Of a stretch of DNA of 5,989 nt, positions 1-5,989 are shown in pieces; the first letter of the stretch is position 1, and each line of letters starts with the position of its first letter. The notes below the pieces were generated by a model that saw only the letters and a list, made by a program, of their open reading frames with translations, did not search any database and had not been told where the DNA came from. Source of the DNA: Treponema sp. (GTDB lineage: Bacteria; Spirochaetota; Spirochaetia; Treponematales; Breznakiellaceae); assembly GCA_031259345.1 (NCBI GenBank), contig JAIRLQ010000053.1:1-5989 (forward strand), in the 5' to 3' direction. A program made the translations under genes and the position numbers.

Positions 1-52
1 GCTGTGGGAAAGCGGCTGAACAGGGGATAACAGTACGGAAAGTTTCAGGCAT
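1..52 (-). CDS. Possible start of a further operon gene running off the left edge
   Basis: An ATG at 52-50 opens a frame (MPETFRTVIPCSAAFPQ) that stays open to the window edge. A CAGGG sequence lies only 2 nt upstream of the ATG, which is close for a ribosome-binding site. It follows the 21-codon ORF by 10 nt and lies in that ORF's -1 frame, so the two may instead be one gene split by a frameshift. Seventeen residues are too few to identify a family. Confidence 0.2.
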   Translation of the reverse strand, partial: MPETFRTVIPCSAAFPQ

Positions 53-62
53 CGCCCTGCCG

Positions 63-128
63 CTAAATTTTCCGGAATTCGGCGATGTATTCGATTCCTT
101 TTTTCACCGCTTCTTCAAATTCTCTCAT
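63..128 (-). CDS. Possible 21-residue ORF or broken gene start after the MFS gene
   Basis: An ATG 18 nt after the MFS stop opens a 21-codon frame (MREFEEAVKKGIEYIAEFRKI) ending in TAG. The peptide is charged and looks like an amphipathic helix, resembling the N-terminus of a longer enzyme more than random sequence. No good ribosome-binding site precedes it. At the AAAATTT run near its end, the -1 frame (GKFSGRAMPET...) is open to the left edge of the window, so a frameshift in a real downstream gene is possible. It could equally be noise. I do not recognise it. Confidence 0.25.
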   Translation of the reverse strand: MREFEEAVKKGIEYIAEFRKI

Positions 129-146
129 GCTTTAACAAAGAGGAGC

Positions 147-1295
147 TTATGAGGTTTTGCCCCAGAGTTTCATTGACAGGAAACCCAGAGCCGCTATAAA
201 AGCCAGAAACAGAAAACCGGCGTAAAAACCGGCATTTTCAGCTATGGCGCTGAAGATCAACGGGGTTACGATACCGCCCACACCGCCGCCGGCATAGAGA
301 ATGCCTCCCACGGTCCCGCTTTTCTCCTGGAAGGCCGAAATGCCGGTACTCAGAACCATGGGCCATACAGGCCCCATCATAAAGCCCAGAGAAAGAACGG
401 CGCAGAAAAACACCCACTGGTTTTTGAAAAAGAAAAGAACGAACAAAAGAAATACCGAAACCGAAAATCCCAAAAGAACCATGGCCCTGGGTTTCATCGT
501 TATTGAGGCGAAAAAAAGCCGGGAAAAGGCCATGGCAAACCAGAAACCGGAAATCGCCCAGGCGCTTAGGGCCGAATTCTGATATTCGGTTACCAAAAGG
601 GAATCGATAAAATAGGAAATTCCGGTTTCCATTGCCACATAGGCCGTCATACAGAAAAGAAGGGCAATAAAGAACGGAGACCGTAAAACAGGGATAAGGG
701 AACCGGCTTTGGCCCGGGGGTTCCCGGATTCCGCCCCACGGCAGTCGGAAAAGAGTATCAGGGGGTAAAACAGGATAAAGCCGCAGCCACTCACAATAAA
801 AACCCAGTACCATGAATTATGAAGCTGATCGAGAAACCAGCGAAAAAACAGGGGACTTATCACCGCACCCAAACTGAAACTGCACTGCATAATATTCATG
901 TACCGGTTTTCCCTGCCCGGAAATGTGTCCGAAAGGGCCGAACTGCTTACGGATTCGCAGACACTGTAACCCACTCCCAAAACAAAAACACCGGCAACAA
1001 AAACGATAACCGAACCGGACGCGGCGCTGATAAAACACCCGCCGGTAAAAACCGGCATAAATATAAGCAGGGTAGTTTTTTTTCCGATACGGTCCGCTAT
1101 CCAGCCGAAAGCGACAGGCGCTGCGGTAATGGCCATGTATTGGAAGGTTACCAGAATTCCCATTATTCCGGTGTTAAGGGTAAATTCCCGGGCTATCCTG
1201 AAGAGTACAAGATTAAAACTGCCAAGTTCAACGCCAAGGAAAAAAGCAAGACCCGAAACGGCAAACACAAACAGACGCCGGCGGTGTTTATTCAT
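147..1295 (-). CDS. Major facilitator superfamily transporter (probable sugar or sugar-derivative carrier)
   Basis: This is a cytoplasmic-membrane secondary carrier of 382 residues with twelve hydrophobic segments, approximately 8-32, 43-65, 74-92, 95-115, 136-156, 164-182, 205-230, 243-263, 270-290, 294-314, 327-350 and 353-375. The classic loop 2-3 MFS motif is GWIADRIGKKTT (64-75). The central cytoplasmic loop (183-204) is short, so the protein is compact. Acidic residues lie at matching places in the two halves: Glu23 in segment 1 and Glu223 in segment 7, which suggests a proton- or substrate-coupling pair. The segment-7 pattern AYVAMETGISYF resembles the fucose-permease-like sugar carriers, but that placement is tentative. 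The ATG overlaps the kinase stop as TAATG, with GGCGGAG 8 nt upstream, so it is translationally coupled to the kinase. Its direction (uptake or efflux) and substrate cannot be told; the operon suggests a sugar, a sugar acid or a polyol. Confidence 0.88.
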   Translation of the reverse strand: MNKHRRRLFVFAVSGLAFFLGVELGSFNLVLFRIAREFTLNTGIMGILVTFQYMAITAAPVAFGWIADRIGKKTTLLIFMPVFTGGCFISAASGSVIVFVAGVFVLGVGYSVCESVSSSALSDTFPGRENRYMNIMQCSFSLGAVISPLFFRWFLDQLHNSWYWVFIVSGCGFILFYPLILFSDCRGAESGNPRAKAGSLIPVLRSPFFIALLFCMTAYVAMETGISYFIDSLLVTEYQNSALSAWAISGFWFAMAFSRLFFASITMKPRAMVLLGFSVSVFLLFVLFFFKNQWVFFCAVLSLGFMMGPVWPMVLSTGISAFQEKSGTVGGILYAGGGVGGIVTPLIFSAIAENAGFYAGFLFLAFIAALGFLSMKLWGKTS

Positions 1296-2767
1296 TAATT
1301 GGACTCCGCCTCACTCATGGCCGCTGCCGTGTCAAGCATTCCCCGGTAGAGGGCGGCAAATCCGGTTTTCTTTGCCCGGTACATAGATTCGTCTTTAGGG
1401 AAAAAATTCTTTGCTATTGTCACGCATGATTTTGCGGCGATCTCATAATCCGGAAATACCCCGGCACAGACAGCGCCGATCATGGCGGCGCCGAAACAGG
1501 CGGCCTCGTTGTTTGCCGGGACACGTAGTTCCAGCCCGCAAATGTCGGCTTTCATCTGGGACCATACATCGGATTTTGCCGCGCCGCCGGTAGAAACAAT
1601 ATAAGAAAACTCAAGCCCTTCCCGCCGCATTTCGGCCAGGTTTTTGTCCAGAAGCAGGGCTACCCCTTCCATGACCGCCCGGGCCATGTCAAAGGCATCG
1701 GTATCGGCGCGGAGACCGAAGAACACACCGCACACATTACTGTCAAATTCAGGAGCGTTAATTCCCGCCAGATAAGGTAAAAAGATGAGTTTTTTGTTCT
1801 CCCGTTCTTTGACTTCCTGGTCCAGTTCCCGAAATGTCATGCCGGAAAGGAAATTATTCTTAAACCACTCAAGACATACCCCGCCGCTTTCCGCTACCGG
1901 TAAGAGCGCCAAGGTTCCCGGGAATGGACCGTAATGCAGAGGAGAGCTTTCCTTTCCCGTAAGAGGTATCCTTGCCATTGCCGATATTCCCAGCACCGTA
2001 CCGGTAGATTCACTTACGGCGCCGGGGGCTATGATACCGTTCCCAATCATACCCGCGAAATGATCCAAGGTCCCGGTATTTACCATCGTTCCCACGTAGG
2101 CCCCGCCAAGATTCAGGGCGGGATCCAAAGACCCTAAAACGGTGCAGGGTTCCACCAGCGGAGGGAGCTGTTCCCCGCGTATACCCAGGGCATCAAGCAT
2201 ATCCTGCCAGTAACATCCTTCATGAATATCGAAATAAAAGCTAAAGGTCGCGATGGATTTTTCCGCGGCCAGAACCCCGGTAAGCCGGTAGGCAATGTAA
2301 TCCTTGATCATGACAAAGATCGCGGTCCGTTTTAGCACATCCGGCTCGGCACGGGAAAGGCGCAGTATCTTAGTCGCGGGCCAGGTCGGAATAACCGACT
2401 TTTGCCCGGTCACCGCATAATATACCTCCGGGGAAAATTTGCCGGCCAACTCCCCGCACTCGGCGACGCTGCGCTCGTCCATCCAGGAAATAGCGGGCCG
2501 CAGCGGCCGATAATCCTTCCCCAGCAAAACAAGCGATTCGGCCTGGCCTGTGAGGGTAATCATGTCAACACACGTTCCCCTGTTTCCAAGTTCCCGCAAC
2601 ATTCCAAAAACAGTGTCCACCGTGTCGTCCGCGTTAAATTCAACACGGCCGCCCTCACGATCATAAACGACCGAACGGGTGCATATCGCAAGGCAGGAAA
2701 GCCTGTCTCCGTCATACAGCGCCGCCTTGATGTTTGTAGTTCCTAAATCAATACCTATGAATGCCAC
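1295..2767 (-). CDS. FGGY-family carbohydrate kinase (xylulokinase-like, substrate uncertain)
   Basis: This is a cytoplasmic ATP-dependent sugar kinase, expected to phosphorylate a pentulose or related sugar made from the imported monosaccharide. It has 490 residues, the normal FGGY length, with both actin-like domains present. Visible motifs are phosphate-1 IGIDLGTTN (4-12), the substrate loop GQAES (74-78), PAISWMDERS (91-100), the N-domain K-x(n)-KDYIAYRLTG region (133-164), the probable catalytic base Asp235 in TLDHFAG, phosphate-2 STGTVLG (254-260), the C-domain segment GVFFGLRADT (347-356) and the adenosine motif STGGAAKSDVW (392-402). Typical xylulokinases (XylB) have GQMHG in the substrate loop and a GDN-type catalytic segment. 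Here these read GQAES and LDH, so XylB activity should not be assumed. The start is GTG, 2 nt after gguB. The stop shares one base with the MFS start. GC content is visibly higher than in the ABC genes. The family is firm; the substrate is open. Confidence 0.92.
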   Translation of the reverse strand: MAFIGIDLGTTNIKAALYDGDRLSCLAICTRSVVYDREGGRVEFNADDTVDTVFGMLRELGNRGTCVDMITLTGQAESLVLLGKDYRPLRPAISWMDERSVAECGELAGKFSPEVYYAVTGQKSVIPTWPATKILRLSRAEPDVLKRTAIFVMIKDYIAYRLTGVLAAEKSIATFSFYFDIHEGCYWQDMLDALGIRGEQLPPLVEPCTVLGSLDPALNLGGAYVGTMVNTGTLDHFAGMIGNGIIAPGAVSESTGTVLGISAMARIPLTGKESSPLHYGPFPGTLALLPVAESGGVCLEWFKNNFLSGMTFRELDQEVKERENKKLIFLPYLAGINAPEFDSNVCGVFFGLRADTDAFDMARAVMEGVALLLDKNLAEMRREGLEFSYIVSTGGAAKSDVWSQMKADICGLELRVPANNEAACFGAAMIGAVCAGVFPDYEIAAKSCVTIAKNFFPKDESMYRAKKTGFAALYRGMLDTAAAMSEAESN

Positions 2768-2769
2768 GA

Positions 2770-3960
2770 TTATATTGCCCTTTTACCTCTGGAACGGACA
2801 TCAAGCGCCACTGCCAAAATAAATATAATTCCTTTAATTATATACTGATAGGAAATACCTATACTCATCAGATTTAATCCATTGGTAAGTGAGATTATAA
2901 CAAACGATCCGATTATGCTGTTTGTAACACGTCCGACACCGCCGGTTGTTGATACACCGCCTATAAAACAAGCGGCTATTGTGTCCAGTTCAAAACCATT
3001 ACCGGCTGTTGGTGTGGCAGACTGAAGCCGTGAAGTAAAGAGAATTCCTCCCAGAGACGCCATGAGACCCATAGATGCAAAGGAAAAAATAATAATATTT
3101 CTGACGTTTACACCCGCAAGAAGGGCCGCTTCCTTGTTTCCCCCCACTCCATAAATATGTCTGCCAAGTTTCGTCTTTGTCAGCATCAGGTGGTACACAA
3201 TCGTCACAATAGCGACAACAACAATAGTCCAGGAAATTCCCCGGTATCTCGAAAGTATGAAAGTAAGACTTCCTATGAGCAGGGCGAAAAAAAGATTTTT
3301 CATGATAAAGAACGGAAGTGAAGTAACCTTAAATTTGTACCTGATCATGTCACGCCGGTGATTGACCTGGGTAATGACTAGTATCAGTATCGTCAAAAGA
3401 CCAACAAAAAGAGTAAGACCATGCCTGCCGCCTATGGTGAAAAGAGGCGGTACAAATCCATTGGAAATACTATTAAAAAAATCATTGGATACCGGTATGG
3501 TTCCGGTAGCTTCGGTGGCCAGCATTACAAGACCACGAAAAATAAACAACCCTGCCAGTGTAGTAACAAAAGCCGGAACACCAACCCTGCCTGTAATCAT
3601 GCCTTGAAGCAATCCCGCCAAAATACCGCCTATTAAAAGAATAATTATTACCAAAAACACATTAACTTTATTCATCAGCAGTAATCCGGCTACGGCGCCG
3701 AAAAAACCCGCAATTGAGCCGATAGAAAGATCGATCTGCGTCAATATAAGCACCAGTGTCATACCTACCGCCATAACGGCAACATAACCAGTCTGATTAA
3801 TCAAGTTTGTCAGGTTTCTGGCTGTAAGAAAACTTCCATTCGTAGTGATACCGAATATAATAAATATGATCGCAAGTGCCGCATACATCGCATAGTTGCG
3901 GATGCTTTCCGCTATTACCGCGCTTGATCCGGCAAAAAAGGAAGCGTTTTCTTTTTTCAT
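2770..3960 (-). CDS. gguB: Sugar ABC transporter permease, GguB/XylH type
   Basis: This integral membrane subunit forms, as a dimer, the translocation path for the sugar delivered by the binding protein. It has 396 residues, close to XylH and GguB (about 390-430) and longer than RbsC (about 320). About ten hydrophobic segments are visible, roughly at 23-40, 57-74, 80-95, 101-120, 131-147, 182-199, 218-236, 241-258, 286-308 and 345-386 (the last region holding more than one). Family landmarks are the IDLSIGS motif after the second segment (76-82), the cytoplasmic coupling region LGRHIYGVGGN (265-275) followed by EAALLAGVN, and GFELDTIAACFIGG (322-335), which matches the conserved GFELD-x-IAA stretch. 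The basic loop around 201-213 is the extra length that separates XylH/GguB from RbsC. The start is supported by a strong AAGGAG site. It overlaps gguA by 4 nt and ends 2 nt before the kinase. The family is firm; the transported sugar is not determined. Confidence 0.93.
   Translation of the reverse strand: MKKENASFFAGSSAVIAESIRNYAMYAALAIIFIIFGITTNGSFLTARNLTNLINQTGYVAVMAVGMTLVLILTQIDLSIGSIAGFFGAVAGLLLMNKVNVFLVIIILLIGGILAGLLQGMITGRVGVPAFVTTLAGLFIFRGLVMLATEATGTIPVSNDFFNSISNGFVPPLFTIGGRHGLTLFVGLLTILILVITQVNHRRDMIRYKFKVTSLPFFIMKNLFFALLIGSLTFILSRYRGISWTIVVVAIVTIVYHLMLTKTKLGRHIYGVGGNKEAALLAGVNVRNIIIFSFASMGLMASLGGILFTSRLQSATPTAGNGFELDTIAACFIGGVSTTGGVGRVTNSIIGSFVIISLTNGLNLMSIGISYQYIIKGIIFILAVALDVRSRGKRAI
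2778..2784 (-). promoter_or_regulatory. Ribosome-binding site of the kinase gene, supporting a GTG start
   Basis: AAAAGGG on the minus strand lies 10 nt before GTG at 2767-2765, within the last codons of gguB. The GTG start places the first residues directly before the phosphate-binding IGIDLGTTN motif, where FGGY kinases normally begin. The site is moderate in quality; its position inside gguB suggests translational coupling. Confidence 0.55.
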
Positions 3961-5495
3961 GACATCTCCTTGATGTTTGTTGCCAATTCCATTATACTAT
4001 GCTCGTTGACTTCATTATGAGAGAGTTCACCGGTAAATGCCCCTTCGCTCATTACATAAACTCTATCGCTCATACCAATGATCTCTGCCAATTCGGAGGA
4101 TATCAGAATAATTGACATTCCCTCTGCCGCCATCCTGTTGATCAGATTGTATATTTCAAATTTTGCGCCTACATCAATGCCACGTGTTGGCTCGTCGAGA
4201 ATCAGCAATTTCGGCTTTGTAAACAGAAGTTTTGCGAAAGATACTTTTTGCTGATTACCACCTGAAAGATTTTCAGTAATCTGCTCAATGCTTGTCGCCC
4301 TGATCCCAAGCTTATCTTTGTATTGATTAGCCACTACCATTTCTTCATTTTCATTAATAAAATGATTGCGAATCAGGGGCTTAAGATTTGACAAGGTAAT
4401 ATTATATTTTATATTCTGCATCAGTACAAGGCCGTTTTTTTTTCGGTCTTCCGTCATATAGGCTACACCGGTATTTAGTGCCTTCAAAGGTGTACTGAGA
4501 GAAACGGCTTTTCTGTCAAGCCGGGCTTCGCCGCTTGTCAATTTGTACCTTGAGGTATTGCCAAAAATACTGAGCGCCAATTCGGTCCGGCCAGATCCCA
4601 TTAACCCGGCAATGCCAACTACCTCGCCTTTTTTGACAAAAAAATTTATGTCTTTAAGTATTTTTCTGCCTGTTTTTGGATGTACCGCATTCCAATTCTT
4701 TATTTCAAAACATATTTCATCAAACTCTTTACGAGTCCGTTTTGGATAAATATTTTCAATTTCCCGGCCTACCATATATTTGATAATTTTCCTTTCGGTT
4801 ACTTCTTCCGAAGAAGCATCCATAGAACATATGGTGGCGCCGTCACGAAGTACGGTAATCGTATCAGCAATTGAAACTACTTCTACAAGACGATGGGATA
4901 TCATAACAACGGTTACACCGTCTTTTTTTAATTGACGAAGCAGTTCCAGGAGGTTTTTGCTTTCTTCTTCATTAAGGCTGCTGGTGGGCTCATCCAAAAT
5001 AATAATACGGGCTTTTCTGCTTAGAGTTTTGGCAATTTCAACCAGTTGCTGTTCACCAACTCTTAAATTGGCAATTAAAGTTGAGGGATTCACTTCCAGC
5101 TTTACTCTTTTCAGCAAATCGTTGGCGTGTAATATCGTTTCATTCCAGTCAACAAAAAGTCCGCGCATAATCTCATGTCCGAAAAAAATATTTTCGTACA
5201 CGGTAAGTTCAGGGATAAGGGCGAGTTCCTGGCTGATTATGGCAATGCCGGCGGCTTCACTGTCCCGAATACTGTTAAAACGCTGTTCCTGTTCATCAAT
5301 AATTATACGGCCCTCATAACTACCATAACTGTATATGCCCGAAAGCACTTTCATCAACGTTGATTTACCGGCGCCGTTCTCACCTACGAGGCAGTGTATT
5401 TCACGGGGTTTCACGCGAAAATTGACATTATTTAGCGCTTTTACACCGGGGAATTCCTTGGTGATACCATCCATTTCGAGAATATATTCACCCAA
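3957..5495 (-). CDS. gguA: Sugar ABC transporter ATP-binding protein, tandem ATPase (GguA/XylG/MglA family)
   Basis: This cytoplasmic ATPase drives monosaccharide import through the GguB-type permease. It is 512 residues with two nucleotide-binding domains, the normal length for CUT2 ATPases. Domain 1 has Walker A GENGAGKST (38-46), Q-loop Q89, a degenerate signature LRVGEQQ (144-150), Walker B IIILDEP (164-170, E169) and H-loop H201. Domain 2 has a degenerate Walker A, GLMGSGRT (297-304), with Arg303 replacing the usual Lys, an intact signature LSGGNQQK (410-417) and Walker B LLILDEPTRGID (430-441). This split of one good and one degenerate element per domain is typical of RbsA, MglA and XylG. 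The GSYEG segment (58-62), IRDSEAAGI (76-84) and the NW-x(3)-HP linker (268-273) resemble GguA and XylG more than RbsA. The start is TTG, chosen from the ribosome-binding site. The stop overlaps the gguB start as ATGA, implying translational coupling. The choice between gguA and xylG as a name is less certain than the family. Confidence 0.93.
   Translation of the reverse strand: MGEYILEMDGITKEFPGVKALNNVNFRVKPREIHCLVGENGAGKSTLMKVLSGIYSYGSYEGRIIIDEQEQRFNSIRDSEAAGIAIISQELALIPELTVYENIFFGHEIMRGLFVDWNETILHANDLLKRVKLEVNPSTLIANLRVGEQQLVEIAKTLSRKARIIILDEPTSSLNEEESKNLLELLRQLKKDGVTVVMISHRLVEVVSIADTITVLRDGATICSMDASSEEVTERKIIKYMVGREIENIYPKRTRKEFDEICFEIKNWNAVHPKTGRKILKDINFFVKKGEVVGIAGLMGSGRTELALSIFGNTSRYKLTSGEARLDRKAVSLSTPLKALNTGVAYMTEDRKKNGLVLMQNIKYNITLSNLKPLIRNHFINENEEMVVANQYKDKLGIRATSIEQITENLSGGNQQKVSFAKLLFTKPKLLILDEPTRGIDVGAKFEIYNLINRMAAEGMSIILISSELAEIIGMSDRVYVMSEGAFTGELSHNEVNEHSIMELATNIKEMS
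3966..3971 (-). promoter_or_regulatory. Ribosome-binding site of gguB, inside the end of gguA
   Basis: AAGGAG on the minus strand lies 5 nt before the gguB ATG (3960-3958) and within the last codons of gguA. It is the most canonical Shine-Dalgarno site in the window. It confirms the gguB start that overlaps the gguA stop by 4 nt. Confidence 0.8.
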
Positions 5496-5502
5496 ATTAT
5501 TA

Positions 5503-5509
5503 CTCCCCT
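5503..5509 (-). promoter_or_regulatory. Ribosome-binding site of gguA, supporting a TTG start
   Basis: AGGGGAG on the minus strand lies 7 nt before TTG at 5495-5493. The frame has a stop codon (TAG) at 5510-5508 immediately upstream, and the next in-frame ATG is seven codons downstream, inside the first conserved strand of the nucleotide-binding domain. The TTG is therefore the best start. The site sits directly behind the hairpin and T tract, so folding or termination there could affect ribosome access. Confidence 0.7.
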
Positions 5510-5561
5510 AAAAAGAATAACAACGCTGTCCCCAAAAACAGGGTACTTTGAGGACAACGCC
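5510..5561 (-). terminator. Intergenic hairpin plus T-rich tract between binding-protein and ATPase genes (leaky terminator or mRNA stabiliser)
   Basis: On the minus strand, bases 5561-5547 pair with 5536-5522 to give a 15-bp stem around a 10-nt loop (5546-5537). Four pairs are G-U wobbles: 5551/5532, 5557/5526, 5560/5523 and 5561/5522. The stem is followed by a T-rich run ending in TTTTT at 5514-5510. The hairpin begins 11 nt after the binding-protein stop codon, and the T tract directly abuts the gguA ribosome-binding site. This has the form of an intrinsic terminator. As gguA, gguB and the kinase show no other obvious promoter, it is probably partial. In ABC importer operons such elements commonly raise binding-protein mRNA over the membrane-component mRNA. 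The pairing is seen directly in the sequence; the function is inferred. Confidence 0.72.
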
Positions 5562-5572
5562 ATATACCTTTA

Positions 5573-5989
5573 CTATTTCCAGCCGGTATATTTGGAGCCA
5601 TCGTACACTCCGCCCTCAAAGAATACCTTGGCGATATTATCAGTCGTAACCGTGACAACGCCGCATTGCACGGCAGGTACATCCATAACATCGTTATTAT
5701 AGGCGGTATCAGCGGGATATTTTTGTCCTTTTAGTACCGCATCACAGATATTCAAGGTAGCGTCTACAAGGGCGCCGGGGTCTTTATACACTGTCATACT
5801 CTGTTTGCCATCAATAATGTACTGTACAGAAGCCTCAACGCCGTCAGCTCCCGTCAAATACAAGGTCTTGACATCCGCATCTGCGCGAAAAGTATCCGAA
5901 AGGGATCGGGCACAGTCATCATCGGCCGGTCCAAGCACAAATACCGTACCCTTTGCATCTTTTCCGCTGGCGGTAAGGTTGGCCTCCGC
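5573..5989 (-). CDS. chvE: Sugar ABC transporter substrate-binding protein, ChvE/XylF type (partial, C-terminal 138 residues)
   Basis: This is the solute-binding protein that captures a monosaccharide outside the cytoplasmic membrane and delivers it to the permease encoded two genes downstream. The frame is open to the right edge, so the N-terminus, including any signal peptide or lipobox, is missing; the family is usually about 330-370 residues. Visible residues 14-20 form a hydrophobic strand (GTVFVLG) followed by PADDD, in the place where relatives have a P-N-D sugar-contact loop. Residues 43-50 (LYLTGADG) match the family's TGQD strand-loop. GKQSMTVYKD (61-70) matches the conserved GxQ-x-M-x-V-Y/F-K segment of XylF/ChvE proteins. 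NNDVMDVPAV (98-107) matches the N-x(4)-D-V-P/S hinge segment. The gene ends with TAG and is followed by a hairpin before the ATPase gene. The family call is firm. The ligand (xylose, galactose, arabinose or glucose) cannot be read from this part. Confidence 0.88.
   Translation of the reverse strand, partial: AEANLTASGKDAKGTVFVLGPADDDCARSLSDTFRADADVKTLYLTGADGVEASVQYIIDGKQSMTVYKDPGALVDATLNICDAVLKGQKYPADTAYNNDVMDVPAVQCGVVTVTTDNIAKVFFEGGVYDGSKYTGWK

Noticed and set aside
1..146. Search for a terminator after the MFS gene
   Set aside because: Only weak stems of 4-5 bp were seen, without a T tract, so no terminator is called.
140..198. AGAGGAG followed by ATG on the plus strand at the MFS 3' end
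   Set aside because: It resembles a ribosome-binding site and start, but the frame stops after 16 codons and lies antisense to the end of the MFS gene.
238..1038. Two other minus-strand frames (191 and 73 codons) inside the MFS gene
   Set aside because: They are an alternative frame of the same strand as the MFS gene, rich in Arg, Phe and Cys, with no family motifs.
301..1386. Several plus-strand open frames of 85-159 codons opposite the MFS gene
   Set aside because: They lie antisense to a clear membrane-protein gene, show no recognisable domain and have basic, low-plausibility compositions; they are shadows of the GC-rich minus-strand gene.
4957..5319. A 120-codon plus-strand frame opposite gguA
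   Set aside because: It is antisense to the conserved ATPase domain 1 and its Ser/Leu-rich sequence mirrors the minus-strand codons.
4100..5400. Degenerate ATPase elements in gguA (Arg for Lys in the second Walker A, changed first signature)
   Set aside because: This asymmetry is normal for the RbsA/MglA/XylG family and does not indicate a broken gene.

Overview
The window holds part of one sugar-uptake and sugar-phosphorylation operon, all on the minus strand, so transcription runs from the right edge to the left. In transcription order it carries the C-terminal part of a periplasmic or lipoprotein sugar-binding protein (ChvE/XylF type), a 512-residue double ATPase (GguA/XylG type), a 396-residue membrane permease (GguB/XylH type), a 490-residue FGGY-family carbohydrate kinase, and a 382-residue major facilitator superfamily (MFS) transporter. 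A short leader-side fragment of unclear status reaches the left edge. The first three genes form a CUT2-class ABC importer, closest by eye to the multiple-monosaccharide (GguA-GguB-ChvE) branch. The kinase would phosphorylate the imported sugar or its isomerised ketose.

The genes are packed tightly. gguA and gguB overlap by 4 nt (ATGA), gguB and the kinase are 2 nt apart, and the kinase and MFS genes share one base (TAATG). The only sizeable intergenic space inside the operon is 77 nt between the binding-protein gene and gguA. It holds a strong 15-bp hairpin followed by a T-rich tract, which looks like a leaky terminator or mRNA-stabilising element. Such an element would let the binding protein be made in excess over the membrane complex, as is common in ABC importers. 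Two genes start at non-ATG codons: TTG for gguA and GTG for the kinase.

The organism is a bacterium of middling GC content. The ABC genes are AT-richer (locally down to about 27% GC) and the kinase and MFS genes are GC-richer (about 55-58% in sampled lines). The change falls near the gguB/kinase junction, suggesting that the operon was assembled from two sources. The phylum cannot be fixed from this window; a spirochaete or a clostridial relative is possible but is only a guess.

I see no mobile element, CRISPR array, tRNA, rRNA or clear promoter. The operon promoter and any regulator would lie beyond the right edge. Most of the window is a conventional sugar operon. The points worth a second look are the intergenic hairpin, the unusual substrate loop of the kinase, the pairing of an MFS transporter with an ABC importer, and the composition break.
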